Shown here: one piece after another, positions 23,883 to 37,337 of the stretch | How positions within the stretch are numbered: the first letter of the stretch is position 1 | Layout of the letters: every line of letters starts with the position of its first letter | Assembly: GCF_023101765.2 (NCBI RefSeq) | Contig: NC_064239.1 | Span: 1,550,001 to 1,614,000 of the forward strand | Direction: 5' to 3' | Origin: Spodoptera frugiperda | Lineage: Eukaryota; Arthropoda; Insecta; Lepidoptera; Noctuidae | DNA length: 64,000 nt | The notes under the pieces: generated by a model | Databases searched by the model: none | Told to the model about the DNA's origin: nothing | Seen by the model: the letters and a program-made list of their open reading frames with translations, nothing else | Made by a program: the position numbers and the translations under genes

Positions 23883-26800
23883 TACGTACGTAGTACGTAG
23901 TATATAGACGGCTTAACGCTACAGTTCGAATCAAAGTCAAAACATTTTCAAACATTTTAAGGGATAACTAATGAGTCATATGTCATATCTATGCTAGTAA
24001 AAAGTGACTAATACTACCTCTCATCCATCCATTAGAGAAAAATATAACTTAAAAACCCCCAAAAAAAAATATTTATCAAATAAAAACATCAATGTAAATA
24101 TTATTCACTCCAAACTTGTAACGAACACTTTAAACTAAAAGACAGTATACGTTACGATACGATACGATCCGTATCCGATCCGGCGACGCGACGGGATCCG
24201 TTTCAAACGATTAACTTTATGAAATACGAACTAATAATTTATGAAGTAAAGCTTTTGTTCGAGACTTGCCCATTATCGACTCCAGTAATCCGGCTACCGT
24301 TTTTAAATGGCGTGTTGTTTGTCTTTTAATGAAGACCGGTCCGTTATTATCTGTTATGAAAACAGTGTTTAATGTTATTATATTTTGGCACTCTTTTTGT
24401 TTCTTGATAGGGTTAATTTTCGGTACAATGTCTAATATATGGAAGGCTGCCAAATGCGGTAAACAGGTGCTGGTTAAAACCAGTTTATTTTCAAAAATAA
24501 ATAAGGAATTAAATGTTTATTTTATGTAATAATAGTTTAATGTAACGTAAACAAAAATGATTAAATATATGAAAACCAAAAAAAAACGTTTTTCGGGAGC
24601 GTTCTGTTTACACCCTGTATGTACCTATAGTTTTGTATTCTTTATATATTACTTTTCGGTAATGAAATCCAATCGGTTTTTACCGAGATACTACTTGTAC
24701 TGTCTTTATCATGATTTCGTCAAATGAAGTCAAAACCGTTTCGTCATGTTCTTTTCCTGTTTTTAAAAACCCTAAATAAAAATAAAATATCACTTTATAA
24801 GTAAAGAGCGACTTTATTGTGTTTATTATAGCGGCTATTATTCTGTAAACAACCTAAATGGTTCCTAGCTCTACCCAGACAATAGAATGTAATCAAAATC
24901 AATTTGGGAATATTCGTATATTCGAAATTCAAATCACTTAACATTTCAAGGGGCCTTATTATGTCATGAAATTATTATTTGGCACGTCAAGTCAAAATGA
25001 ATGACGTAACATTTATGACGGCCGGTCGTCGAGTTTAAAAATGTATGGATGTAATGCTCTCACCTTTTTCGGGCACAATTAGGGCACAAATTGACGGCTC
25101 CTTTACGAAATGCGCCGAATTACGAATTTTTCCTTTTTCGGGATTTTTCACGGCGAAGTTATTGGGGCATTAGTCGGACATATTTATATTTTTGTTTTTC
25201 GACGTAAAGTAGAGGAAGCACTCAAGTATTTTGTAGACTTGTACATCTTCTTTAGTCAAATATAATACGGTTATGAGGTTTTTACCAAGAATAATCACTA
25301 TAAATACCACATCTTCATCTTTATATAACCTGTCAAACGCCACACTATATACATCACAACACAAACACATAACACACAAACCAAAACAATCACAAACCAC
25401 ATAATTTCAGAATTACAACTCCAGTAATTCAATTCAGTGGTCTAAATGACCCGAAGAGGTTGGGCGAGGTTAATAATTCACAGTTGGTAGCCATCGTCAA
25501 ATATACCATAATCCCTCAGGAAATTATTGAAACTTAAACATGGAATGAGTTAGAGAGGGGTCGAGTGATTCGAACTTGAATGTAATCGATGTATACGGAG
25601 ATAGTGATGTGTTTCGAATATCCGAATAACCGAATTCCCGAATTTCCGAAACTGTTGTGTGTTTATAATTATGTGCTAACTGCTTCTGTTGGGACTAATT
25701 ACTTGTTAATGGTTGTGTGACAGAAATCAAGGGTTAGGAATGTTGACGAGTTAATTAGAAAGTGTTTGATTAAATGCTCTTGCTGCGTACAAGTTACTTT
25801 TGATGTGGAGTGGTTTGGTTTAAAATTATGTGTGGTTGTAAATTGTGTTTTGAGAGGTAAATGTCAATATAATATCATAGTATGTATAACTTTATTTTTG
25901 TTTATTTGTAAACTAGGGTAGTGGTTTTAATTATTTTAATATTCAGTACCAACAGTGAAACGAAATCGTTAAAATGAGCATTCTAATTCTAAAACCGAAC
26001 ACTATGGGTACAAATAAATATACACTAAAACACCTGCCCCAATGAATTAAAAAAAAACATAATATTGTTCCACAATCCAAGATATTATGTCTCATAACAC
26101 ATAGTACATAAGATCTATATTAAATTCAAAAAGAATAGGTTACTGCTGACTCATTACTGCTGTAGTAGACACCCAAATAATAGTAGAATACTCAGACTTA
26201 AGAGGACAGTACTATAGGTCATCGCTATTTGTTAGTAGAAAACAGATGTGTCTAATTTTATGAGTTCGGGATCTCATGATGTAACTTCATTTTGAGAAAT
26301 GTTTGCTTCAGGTAACGTTCAGGATTCACTCACGTTTATAATGTTAATTTATGTTTCGAATATTTTGATTTAGTAATGTTTTGGAGGTAATTTTTAACAT
26401 TATCAATAGGTTTTATTTGATCTTGTAATAAAATTAATATTTTGTAATTCAGAGATGTAATCTCACCTTTAAATCAATGAGTTCTTTTACTACTGATTAA
26501 TAATTCCTTACAGTAATTCGTTCATTGACTCGATTACCTATAAACGAACATAGCGTTTACCTAATTAGCTTGATAGTCTACTCTAGAGTCTAATACAACT
26601 AACAAGCCTTAGGCTGTCTACTACACTGGAGCGGAGCGTGGTAGCACAAAATCTCTGTTGTTCTTTAGTGGACTGATTTTGTGCAATGATATTGGTTTAG
26701 CAGCAGCCTTGCTCCATCACCAAACTACCAACTTTCTAGTCACTGCACCCACATGAACCTACATAAAGAACTAATAAATTAACAACCTAACAAATTTAAT

Positions 26801-27175
26801 ACGACTAAATGACATAATCCACTAAAGTAGGAGTAGAAACAATTACATAAACACCACGTAACATTTTCCGATTCATATCAACGAAATTTAATTTACCTAA
26901 CAACGTTTTAACATGAGCTGTACGGGAATTGCTAACAAATGTAACTAATTGATGTCGCCACTCATTAGAATTATGTCGTTAATATGAAGCACGCGACGCA
27001 AGGCTTGTACACAAATGTTGTGGCCGAATTTTCGTGTGTGTTGTGAATTTTGTTTTTGGTGAAATGTGGTGGTGTTCTTTGAAATGGTGGTTAGCAAATG
27101 TGCTAAAATTCTTAGAAATTTTCTTTTATTTCTAGCATAATGTAGGTAATTATTATAATAATTTATCATACCCTC

Positions 27176-27350
27176 AATATTATAAATAGTAAAGTTTGTT
27201 GTTTTGTTCTGATGTTTGTCCGCCAATTACGCTGAAACTACTGAACGGATTTTGATGAAATTTGGTATATAGACAGAGTATGAACTGATTTTGGGTGTTA
27301 GGATACTTTTTATCAAACGGATGACGCATGCGGGAGAAGCTATGCAGAAA
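27176..27350 (+). repeat. Lep1-like (Helitron-type) non-autonomous element fragment
   Basis: CTGAAACTACTGAACGGATTTTGATGAAATTTGGTATATAGAC is the widespread lepidopteran Lep1-like core. It is preceded by ATTATAAATAGTAAAGTTTG. Assignment to Helitrons is from memory. (Core spans 27230-27275.). Confidence 0.65.
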
Positions 27351-30300
27351 CCAAGCAATGTGTATACTTAAATACACTATTTGTTTCTGAAGGAATCTAT
27401 TGAATTTGTTTTTATTTCTTTAATACTAATACTTCATAAAAGCATAAAGATTTATGTTTTGAAAATTCTTTGAACAAAATCTTCAAAACTTCACTATCAG
27501 GTTGCAAAGTCGTAGAAATTGCAAACTTCTCCGACTTTCTGGGAAAATCATCTTTTCTATTCAACGTTTCGTTTTACACTCCAAAAACTCTCTCATATTC
27601 ATTTAACATCACACAAAGCAAAACATGATTAATTTGAGACTCAGATCTTTGTAACACCGACAGACCGACACTCGCATTTGCAAACAAGCCGAAATATATT
27701 TCAAATGAATGCACCATGAGAGAGCTAGATGGAACTATACAGAAATTTTGTGCTAGAAAGGGACAGATGTTCATGGACACGCTATAGAATCTGTGGTTTC
27801 CATTTGGAAGACTGGTGCGGTTGAGGAGGCCTTAAAATTAAGGTCAGCGCCGATTGGAGGACTTTAATCGTGCGTTTTTTATTACGATATTTCCTCGACC
27901 TATAAAATCTCTTGATTCTTCCTTGTTTTAATACTCAGTGATATTGGACTTGTACGAGTATTATTCGTTATTGAGCATTTTTTCCTGTCTTATGTTTTAA
28001 TTAAATTACATTACTTCTTAATCTATGACAGTGTATTTTTTTGGAATTTATTCCAATACTATTTTAAATTGTCGTCTGGTAAACGTTGTATACTGCTGTG
28101 TCGTAAGTAACAAAGCTAAGCAAAACTGTAAAACAAGCGACAATGTTTTATTTCTTTCAAAGTATGAGTAAGCACAACGTCGAAATTATGTAAAAATCCA
28201 TTCGAAACACTGACCTACCCTCCCAAAACATGTAAGAAACTGGTTCAACGAGACTCTTATGCAAAGTCGGAAAATCAATGTCGACTAGACGTTTAGTCGT
28301 AAAATCGCAGCTATTACGTCAGTGTGGTCGTGACCTAACCATGCTGGCGCCAGAGCCGTATTCAACTGAGCGTGCCTATTAAATGCTGCAAGCAATTAAC
28401 ATCTGGTGCACGTACGTGCCCTCGCCATTATTGCCCCGTTAAATAGTTATTTAAATTCAACTCTGTACAGTCTTAATGATAATAGTTTGTGCCGGATTGG
28501 CGCCAAGTGATTTTGTATATCCGAAGGAAGCGGTCGCAGATTTTTCTTGTTTAAAATTCTGGCCGGATTCAGGATATTGGATTATTTTTATTACCTAATT
28601 CGTTGTGGAGCGTATTTTATGTAACTTGGGGGTGTTCTTGGCTTTGTATAATTTTGTTCGGAGGAAATTTTAAACATTTTGTTGTATACTTGTGATTTAA
28701 TATTGGAGCGGTCTCATGATTGGTTGACCGTTCAGCCTGTGATTTTCACACACTCACGAAACATTGAATCGGAGCTATTTAAGCGCGGGTCGTACGAAGG
28801 TTTCCGTTTTTTGAAGTCCCCATTAAAAATGTAACACGTAATCAATCAAACTTCACTTTGAACTGAGCCACCGAAGTGGGCACACAAAATTGTGTGTTGT
28901 GATCAATCATTTTGTGAATGATTTGATTTAATTCCACTTCGGGAATATTTGTAAGGTTAGATGGGTTTTCATCGAAATTTATTTTTTATTTTGTAAACTT
29001 ACCGCTATTTTTTGTGTTGATGAATTCACGAAAAAAATTTCGTTGATTTTAATCAAATCATCATAAATTGAGCATATAATTATTTATTCCTATTATACGT
29101 GCCAAAAATAGTAGTAAACAACACTTACCAAAATAACAGTCCACCCACATACCTACTTATTACAAAACAATTACCAAAAACATACCAGGAAGACAGTCCA
29201 CTAGCACACACATGTCAAAGACGTAATAATGAAATATTAAACACGGCAATCATTAACGTCGATAATATTCCCCACTAAAACGACGTTACTTCACCCCCCA
29301 CTTTATAAAAACTTACCCGAGGAAGTGCTCTTGAATAAAATATGAAGTGCGCTCATAACAAACTGTGTTATAATGACAACTATTTGTCTGTTCGCGTGTC
29401 CGTTGTCGTTAAATGCCACTTTATGAATCTCAGCATCATTACTGAGGCGCGTTTTAAGTAAAAAATTTATAGCCCCCTTAAAGTCTTATAATGTAAATGA
29501 TAGCGAAGGTGGGAAAGACTTGAATTATGCTTCAGTTTTTATTACCTCCCTTTAGTTTATGAAGCCTTATGGTAATCTATGAAATTGATATGTATGAGTA
29601 TTGCGTCGTTTTTTCCTAAGGTCTAGATAAAAACTCAGGTGTCGGAGATCTATCTTCGCTAATGTCTTTTTGCCTTTGAGGGTCATACATCTTGTGTCTA
29701 CATTTTCTAAGTGACGTTTATTTCTAATAAAATGTGTGTTTTTGTTCTTCTTCTACCGTTTTTTCTGTAACATTATCGATAGTGTAATAATGTATATTTT
29801 TCATGAATAGGGATGATGATGATGATGGTTTAAAAGTTAAAAATCTATTTAGTCCGTCAGTTAGGCAATGAAAAAATATTAGACACGTATTTAAAACAAT
29901 ACTTAGATAACTCGAACCAATCGTAAACAAAACATTATTCCCTATTTTTATCATCTTCAACATAAACTAATTCATTACCTGCATTATTTTCCACCTCAGC
30001 TAAGCCTATATTCTCACCTCATTCATATTTTAAAGGAGTTTCATAAATAACCCCATGATAGATAGTGATGTTCATGGCGTGTTTTATTATCTGCGGCCCG
30101 TGTTGAATGTCAGCCGGAGTGACTGTCGCCATGACGTAGATAAATCGACTTCACACCGTCGGAAGTAATGAGATTCCACCGGTTTTAATACCGATTGGTT
30201 TTCCTTGTGATTTCATTAATATACCTTCTTGCACCTGTGGGAAACATTATGTTGTTGTGGTACTCTATTTTTGCTTTGTGTATTTTGTTTTGTTTGTTGA

Positions 30301-30470
30301 TAGTGTTTTATTTAGATCCACACGTATTATACATACGTAGATCATTAATTGACCTCTGAGTTATTTTCGGCATTTCTTCTTAGACTAGTCCGATAGGAAA
30401 TGCGCCGACCTCATCTAGTTATTTAAGAGATTGACGTGTAAAAGAGTTACGTTGTAACCTATTTGCAAAA

Positions 30471-30565
30471 TAAATATCATTTACCATTTAAGATACTTAT
30501 TAAAATATACATATATTTAATAAATATCATTTATCATTTAAGATACTTATTAAGATATACATATT
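30471..30565. repeat. 50-bp tandem duplication
   Basis: TAAATATCATTTA.CATTTAAG starts at 30471 and again at 30521. The second copy runs to about 30565 with two or three base changes. Confidence 0.85.
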
Positions 30566-31002
30566 ATATTGACAAGACTGTGAATAGCTACGGTTTTGAA
30601 TTACGCTTTTAAAATATACCTGAAATATTTAAATTCAAATTAGAAGTCTCTACGTTCTTGTGACTTGGACCTATGATAATCCTGATCATGCTATTTTCTA
30701 ATTAGCTATTGTTGTCTGGACGCTTATAGGCAACTGTAGTGTAGGTATAGTGGGCAAATTTACAATATTTCAATATTGCATTACTCTTGAAAAGAAAATT
30801 AAAATCAGATTTCAAATCAGGAGACTGAAATGTACGAAGTAAACTTCACCAAGATACACAAGTTACCAAACTCAGTATCATCGTATCGGATCTCTATAAA
30901 ACAAAACAAGCGAATGAGCATCCCGAAATCTTACATCACCGCACTTTTAAACACAAATAAATCCGCAACGACAAAAATAAGAGAGCAAAGATAGATTATA
31001 CT

Positions 31003-31720
31003 CTAATGCGAAACTTCCGCACTCCATCTACAAACTATAAATTCGCCATACGACTCGGCGAATTTTTCTTGTACCGCCCAAGTTCCAGTCGTAAATATTT
31101 TAAAGTAACTTCCGAAGGAAAAGTGACACCAAATGTTGACGCTTTTGCGGCAAACTTTAGAGGTGGCCATCGACAAAATAACCCTGTCGAAACTGAGAGA
31201 CTGCCGAACTTGAAATATAAAAGTTTGCAACAGAAACTTTCCGAATGTGTTGTTTGTTTTCAAATGCATCTCGAGACTGCCTCAGGGGACGGCCGAGGAC
31301 CGCTACCCTTTTATCATGCTTTCAGATTGCAAATACAGCCTATCAGATATCCATGGAGTATTTGACTGTTTGAGACAGTTCGGTCTCAATACGATGTACT
31401 ACAAAAATATCCCGAAATTACATCTCCGCTCCACTAAGTTCAACCTATATTTACATTGACTGGAGTTAGACTGTATTATACTTATACGTCTTATAGCCTT
31501 TGGTAGGACAAATTGATTGACCCGGAAAAATATATAGCCTTCGTGTCCAAAATCCTTTGGGTCCCATATTCCGCATATTATATCCCAATTATAATTTTGT
31601 CCGGGAGGGGCCAGCCTGCCAACCCGACCGCTTGTTATCCACTCATAAATAGCTTAGCAAGGAAAGGTTCCGTACCAATTCAATTTGGTAGGGTTCTTAA
31701 TGCTTTTTAGTTCAACGTTT
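31003..31720. other. Unassigned GC-raised block with overlapping short ORFs
   Basis: The + strand is open 31006-31365 (119 codons) and again 31247-31459 and 31513-31710. The minus strand is open over 31003-31269. None resembles a protein I know and no splice sites stand out. It could be a decayed element, a conserved non-coding block or chance. Confidence 0.3.
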
Positions 31721-34404
31721 TTGGGACGTAAACCTGAAACTTTTATTAGAGTGGTCCGTGTGCGTGTGTCACCGCTGCATTATGTATAAACGATAGGTAA
31801 TCACGTTAGTTTAATTAAAGGGTTGCCCCATCCTTGTTAAATGGATTTACGTGAGCGTTATTAAATTTATCCAACATAAATTCATTTTCTTTCGTTCCAG
31901 TTCCATCAAAATATATTCATCAGTTTGTAATTCAGTTTAAACCAATAATTATCCATGCTAAGCTCTCAAACGCGATGAAGGTTCTGAAGAAATCATCAAT
32001 ACCACAGCGGGACCATTCCCAATAATATATTCCCGAGGCCTTCGCCGTAGTTTCCTCAATTATTTTCCTCGTACAGAAAAAAGGAAAAGTGAAAGACATA
32101 GCATCGAATGGGTGTAGACATGAGCACCCAGATACGTTGAATTATTTATTCGAGGAGCCAGCACGTGCCTCTGGACTTATGAATGTACACATTTTAGCAC
32201 TTATGACCTGTTAATAAATTATAAGTGGGAATCTCCCTCTGATGGTAACGTCTCACGGAACGTGGGAGCTGTCGGCACTAGTGATGCGGCCTTGCGAATG
32301 TTTTACTTACATTTCACGTTGGAGCTATTTTTTGACGAAGGTGTTTTCACGTTCCTTTGTCAGTCAGGGCAGCTTTTATTTTACTTTTACATAGAGAGTA
32401 ATTTAAAGCAATTAAGGAAGCAATTAAAAGTAATTGAAAACGCTATATGGAAAATCAAATTATTAATAAATCGTATGCATGAACATTTATTAAAGAACCA
32501 AGTTATTACGTAGAAATATTTCGGCGGTACATCAAATAAATTATTAAGCAAAATTTAATATTTCCACTCCAATAGACACGCTTTAATATTTCGGACAACA
32601 ATTTTCGCCCAATTAGTGTTAATTTTCATAACTTCATTTGTTACTTTATTAACAACAGACCACTCCGCATAGTTTAATAACAATTAAAGTCTGTTAGTGG
32701 AATGAAAAATCGTTTTATATCGAGTTGGAGTTTTATTCGATTATTCGAGTTTTCGGTTATTAGTTCTCGGGTGGCTGAGCGTACAAGGAGCGCGGGTCTG
32801 GCTCTAATTCTTGAGTTATTCGTGCAACTCACGGCATGGTGCTTAAGAGAAGCAGTTTTTGCAAGTCTCCATCATTGTTTGCTACGTTTTTCTATGTGGC
32901 TGTGGATTTCCTTAGAAATTGGTTTTAGCTAGTGTTTTGCAATTTTGTTTTGGAGTCAAGTAAGGCATTGTTGAGTTAAGGAACTCTTTTACCTATTTTA
33001 GTTTACAATTTTGACTTTTGCTCTTTTCAATTTTGTTGAAAGTGGTTTAGATACTTTGTTATTTTATGCTGAGATTGAGTAAAGTGCTATTTAGGATTTG
33101 ATGACTAAGTCATAATAATAATAATGAGCACTAAGCGGGACTTATAATGACTAGGAGATATTTCAATTACCTAGATCATTTTAATTATATAACTAATGTA
33201 ATGCCACGTTTCATCATAATGACATTTTCATATACGTCTCCCAATCTGTGTAGGCATTCCATAGCTTCAGCTAATTTAAATAACCGTATACTAAAAGATG
33301 AATTACTAAGAATATTTCCTTCCTAAGCTATTCTCATTTTATCGCCCTCTTCAGCGCACCCATCACGCATCAATCTCAGCTTTTACATGCATAATAATCT
33401 ATCCGAAGTGATTGCTTGTTCACAACATTGTGACGTCCACACCCATTACAAACGGAATTTATTGATGCTATTAACATTAAAATAATAATTCTCTACTTTA
33501 TAGACTATAAAATCATTTTAATATCAGCTCGTTTGATAAATAATTCAATTTACGAAGGAATTTTAGGTTGCGCGGGAATTTCTGCAATATTGTTGGTATT
33601 TATCATGTGCCATTAAAATTTTGGTACCTACCGATTTTATTGGAATTCTTTTCGATAACAAAATAAAACAACTTTATTGTGTACGTGTTAGGGTCGTTTT
33701 TGGTGGATGTTGTTATCTAAAGAATACTTAGTATGTACAATACTTGACGAAGCCTGCTTTAGTCCTGCAAACATTCTTAATTTTTTCTCCTAGCTTTTCC
33801 CAAGATAAAATTAATAACTACGACCATCCTTCTATAAAACACTATGTAACATAATTGTATATTTGTATATCATACTTTTCCAAAAACTATCGACCTTAAT
33901 TGTCACTAGTTAACGTGTCTTCCATTTTCAAAACTTAAAATCGGAATTCGAAAAAAAAAATAAAGTCATTCCTTTCAACCAAAAAGGTCAGTAGTGTAAC
34001 GTGGTACAATTACACCATTACCTGACCCCTTGTCTTGTTGTCAGTCAAAGTTTTATCACTAATTCAAACGAGGATCGATATGAAACACTTCTTAATAATG
34101 GATCGTCTTGTATGACCTTTATCAAAGTTGGACGTAAGTGGACGGAATGTGAACTATAAATAACAATGTAACTTCCTTGCAATGAAAGTTTTAAATAATA
34201 AGTTTGAGTGTAGGTTGTGGCCGTGGTACGATGTGGTTGTGAAAGATTTAGTTGTGTGATGTTACTTTCTATGTCTATGTAGAAGTTTACTATGCTAAAA
34301 CGTGCAGATAGTCGTTAGAGTGGCTCTCAAATAATTGGTTCGGATTTCGATCCTTGTTATCTTCTTTTGTCAGTAACAACACCGATTTTGGCGTTGATCA
34401 CGGG

Positions 34405-34542
34405 GAAAATCATCCAATGACTTTTTCTGCCTTGGACGGGGCGAGAGGAGTGTCAGACTCTTACTGGCTAAAAACCACACCGTTCCTACTCCTGCTTTTT
34501 GAGCCGGAGCCCCGGTAAGCATGCTAGGTCCGCAGTTCCGGA
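34405..34542 (+). repeat. Family A repeat, copy 5
   Basis: Forward copy with GTCAGACTCTTACTGGCTAA. It sits exactly 600 bp before copy 6 in the same orientation. Confidence 0.85.
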
Positions 34543-35004
34543 ATACGGTCGTCTCTAGAAGACAAAAGTGTCTCGTCCCTAAAATAGTGTGGGTTCATCC
34601 AAAAACCTAAACCAAATCAACGTGAAAAACCCCACAAAAATCCAAACCCAATCAACACATGTGTCCCGCGGCTAAAACCTAATCCCGGTACAAATGAACT
34701 ACCCACAGTCACAAATGAAGTAATTATAAAGCGAAGAACACAAGATACGAGATCGTATCGCACCGTTAAACAATCAATGGTCGCATTAAGCTGAGTTCGA
34801 ACGGTACGGTTCGAACTTCCCAGTAGGTTGGTACTTTGGTACAAACTCACTATCATTATCGTCGGTTGCTTGCGACACTACGAATGAGTTTGTCTCAAGG
34901 TCTTTTATAATAAAATTGATTATTATTTATATTTATTCTTCAGTGTACGCTTAAAAAAACAATTAATTTAAAATAATATTTAATACCTGTCTTTTTGCGT
35001 GTGG

Positions 35005-35144
35005 AAAATTATCCAATAATTTCTCCCGCCTTGGGCGATGCGAGAGAGAGTATCAGACTCTTACTGACTACAAACTACCCCGTTCTTACACCTGCTTTTC
35101 GAACTGGAGCCGCGGTAACCCGGTAGGCAGTCTGCAGCTCCGGA
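35005..35144 (+). repeat. Family A repeat, copy 6
   Basis: Forward copy with CTCCCGCCTTGGGCGATGCG and GCAGTCTGCAGCTCCGGA. Confidence 0.85.
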
Positions 35145-36560
35145 ATTAATACCTGCCTGAAACTATTATCATGGCTTTGAAAGCAGAAAAAAAGCATTAG
35201 GATTGTTAACCTAGACATCTTTCGAACCATTCGTACCGATTTTCTACGACATTTGTATCTAGAAATAAATTCAAATCTGTATACCTTAATTAACAACTTC
35301 CATTTGAATCGTGTCTATTAGGGTTGTATCAAAACAAACTATAAATTAAGCGTTCACCAGCAGACAGCGGAACATTGACGAACGGCCTTACAAATAGGAC
35401 CGGCGCCCATCACGTGGTGCGAACCACGTTTTGGTACAACTATAGTTGGAAACTCAGATTCAAGGAGTAGATGTTTCCTTGAATAATGAAACAAATAGCT
35501 TGATCTTATACATACACGTAAAGTAATTTTTGTAGATATTTTATCTTTAATCAATAAAGCCAACATAAATCAAAGCATTGCTCATCCATTTCACGGAAAT
35601 CGAGACGTCCTCGACACATGAGATCACTTAAGCATTAAAAATTCCACTTTCACTCAAGTTCTTCCAAAGGGACTCCAAAGTAACATACTAAAGGATTTCC
35701 CGAAACCTTCAGTTTAATGACAAAACGGAACTTTGTCTAAGTATATCCCACGCTGGCCACGCCCTCTGGCTTTGGCCGACATTCTTGTTAACTTTCAAGT
35801 TTCGGCCCGATAGTTTGGGCACATCTTGAAGTAATGAGTCAGTGGTTCAGCCTTTTATTATACGAATGAAGGATGAACGTTACGTCTGTCCATCCTTGGG
35901 ACAAATTCAGTGTCTTACCTACTTGCTAATAGTTGTTCAAAGGGAACTCGATTCATTGAAGTGAAAGAGACCAGTGATTCAGAACGTTTTGCCCAAAAAT
36001 GGGTTGCCTCAAAGAGATGGATTTTTGGAGTGATACCTACTGCGTCGTTACTTAACAAATATATTCTATTTGTATGTTTATTGTCATGATATCTTATTCA
36101 ACTTTATTACATCTGGTCATATAAACAACTATCCAAGACTTCCTAATTTACAGTTAGTTCTTTTGAAGTAAAGGTACCAAAAACATTTATAGTATAAATA
36201 ACCCTCATCCTGATAAATACTATCGATGCAATTTATTAACATGGCCGTCAAATGTCGGAAACAGACGTACGGTGGTTAAGTTTAATAGTCATAATTGGTG
36301 GTGTCCGGTTTCCGCCGGTTTCCACTGGTTTGATCTGGTCGAGCCAAATTGAGCCAATGCAATTAATTTCACGCGAAATGGTATGCTTTTGCCGTAGGTT
36401 TAGTATGAGCTCGGTTGATGTAAAAATGTGGTTGGCAATTATAATTTAGAAATTATCGATTCAGTTTGTTGGTGATGTTGTAGATATGTATGTGAGTTTT
36501 CATGTAAAACTGTTATGTGATTTTGTGTCGTAACTGCGGTGACTATAACTAACTAACTAA

Positions 36561-36696
36561 TGCGGTAACCTAGCGGTTTTATCGGGGTTTCGGCTCGAAA
36601 AGCAGGAGTAGGAACGGGGTGGTTTTTAGTCAGTAAGAGTCTGATACTCCCTTTTGCCTCGCTCAAGGCGAGAGAAGTCATTTAATGATTTTTCCC
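36561..36696 (-). repeat. Family A repeat, copy 7
   Basis: Reverse copy with GTAGGAACGGGGTGG and TTAGTCAGTAAGAGTCTGA. Confidence 0.85.
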
Positions 36697-37246
36697 TATT
36701 AAAAAAGGGTCTAAAGCTTATACTTTATTAGCTATTAGGATTAGGACCTATCATATAGAATGTTCATAAGTTTATACGCATGCTAATCTTGTGTTACTAA
36801 TCCAAACAATGAGTCATCAATAATTGTACATCTGAGAATAAAATCCTTTAGCCTCATTTCTCTCAAATAACCTAACAACACAATCACACCAAAATAACAA
36901 ACAAAAACACTACAATTTCTTACACATACCTATACATACATAACCAAAACACGAGTCTATAAATATGAAACTTCACGCGCCCTACGTCGACTGGAACCTC
37001 TAATGAGCCACCTTTTTGTAGTTATTACAAAGCGATTTTCGTCACCCGCTTATCAGATTAGCTCGAGCCACTTTAAAACGGTGCTTAACTTCAGTTTTGG
37101 ATGGGCTTGTGGTAATGCGGTTCGTGATATGGGTGTGGTTTAGTAATAATTTAGTTTTTGCTCTCCTTAGAGATTGTTTAGATAGTGTTTTATATAATAA
37201 TAATTTTGGAAATTAGTGTAGTTTGGTATTAAATAAAATATATTAA

Positions 37247-37337
37247 TTATTATGTTATCGGCTTACACACGTAACTGTTTGACTAGGAACTCGACTAGTT
37301 TCAAGCGAAATGCTGCTCATGATCATGTTTCCTTCCA
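37247..37337. mobile_element. Fold-back MITE family C, truncated copy
   Basis: Only the left half is present: TTATTATGTTATCGGCTTAC, GTAACTGTTTGACTAGGAAC, TCGACTAGTTTCAAGC. No matching right arm follows. Confidence 0.75.

Larger units (their letters stand above)
23883..31002. other. CELF intron, first part
   Basis: Mostly unique AT-rich DNA with the Lep1-like fragment at 27176 and the duplication at 30471. A GC-balanced unique block at 28250-28450 could be a conserved non-coding element. A CCGAAT-rich run (25613-25651) is a simple imperfect repeat. Confidence 0.5.

Noticed and set aside
28776..28810. TATTTAAG as a possible TATA box
   Set aside because: No initiator at the expected distance.
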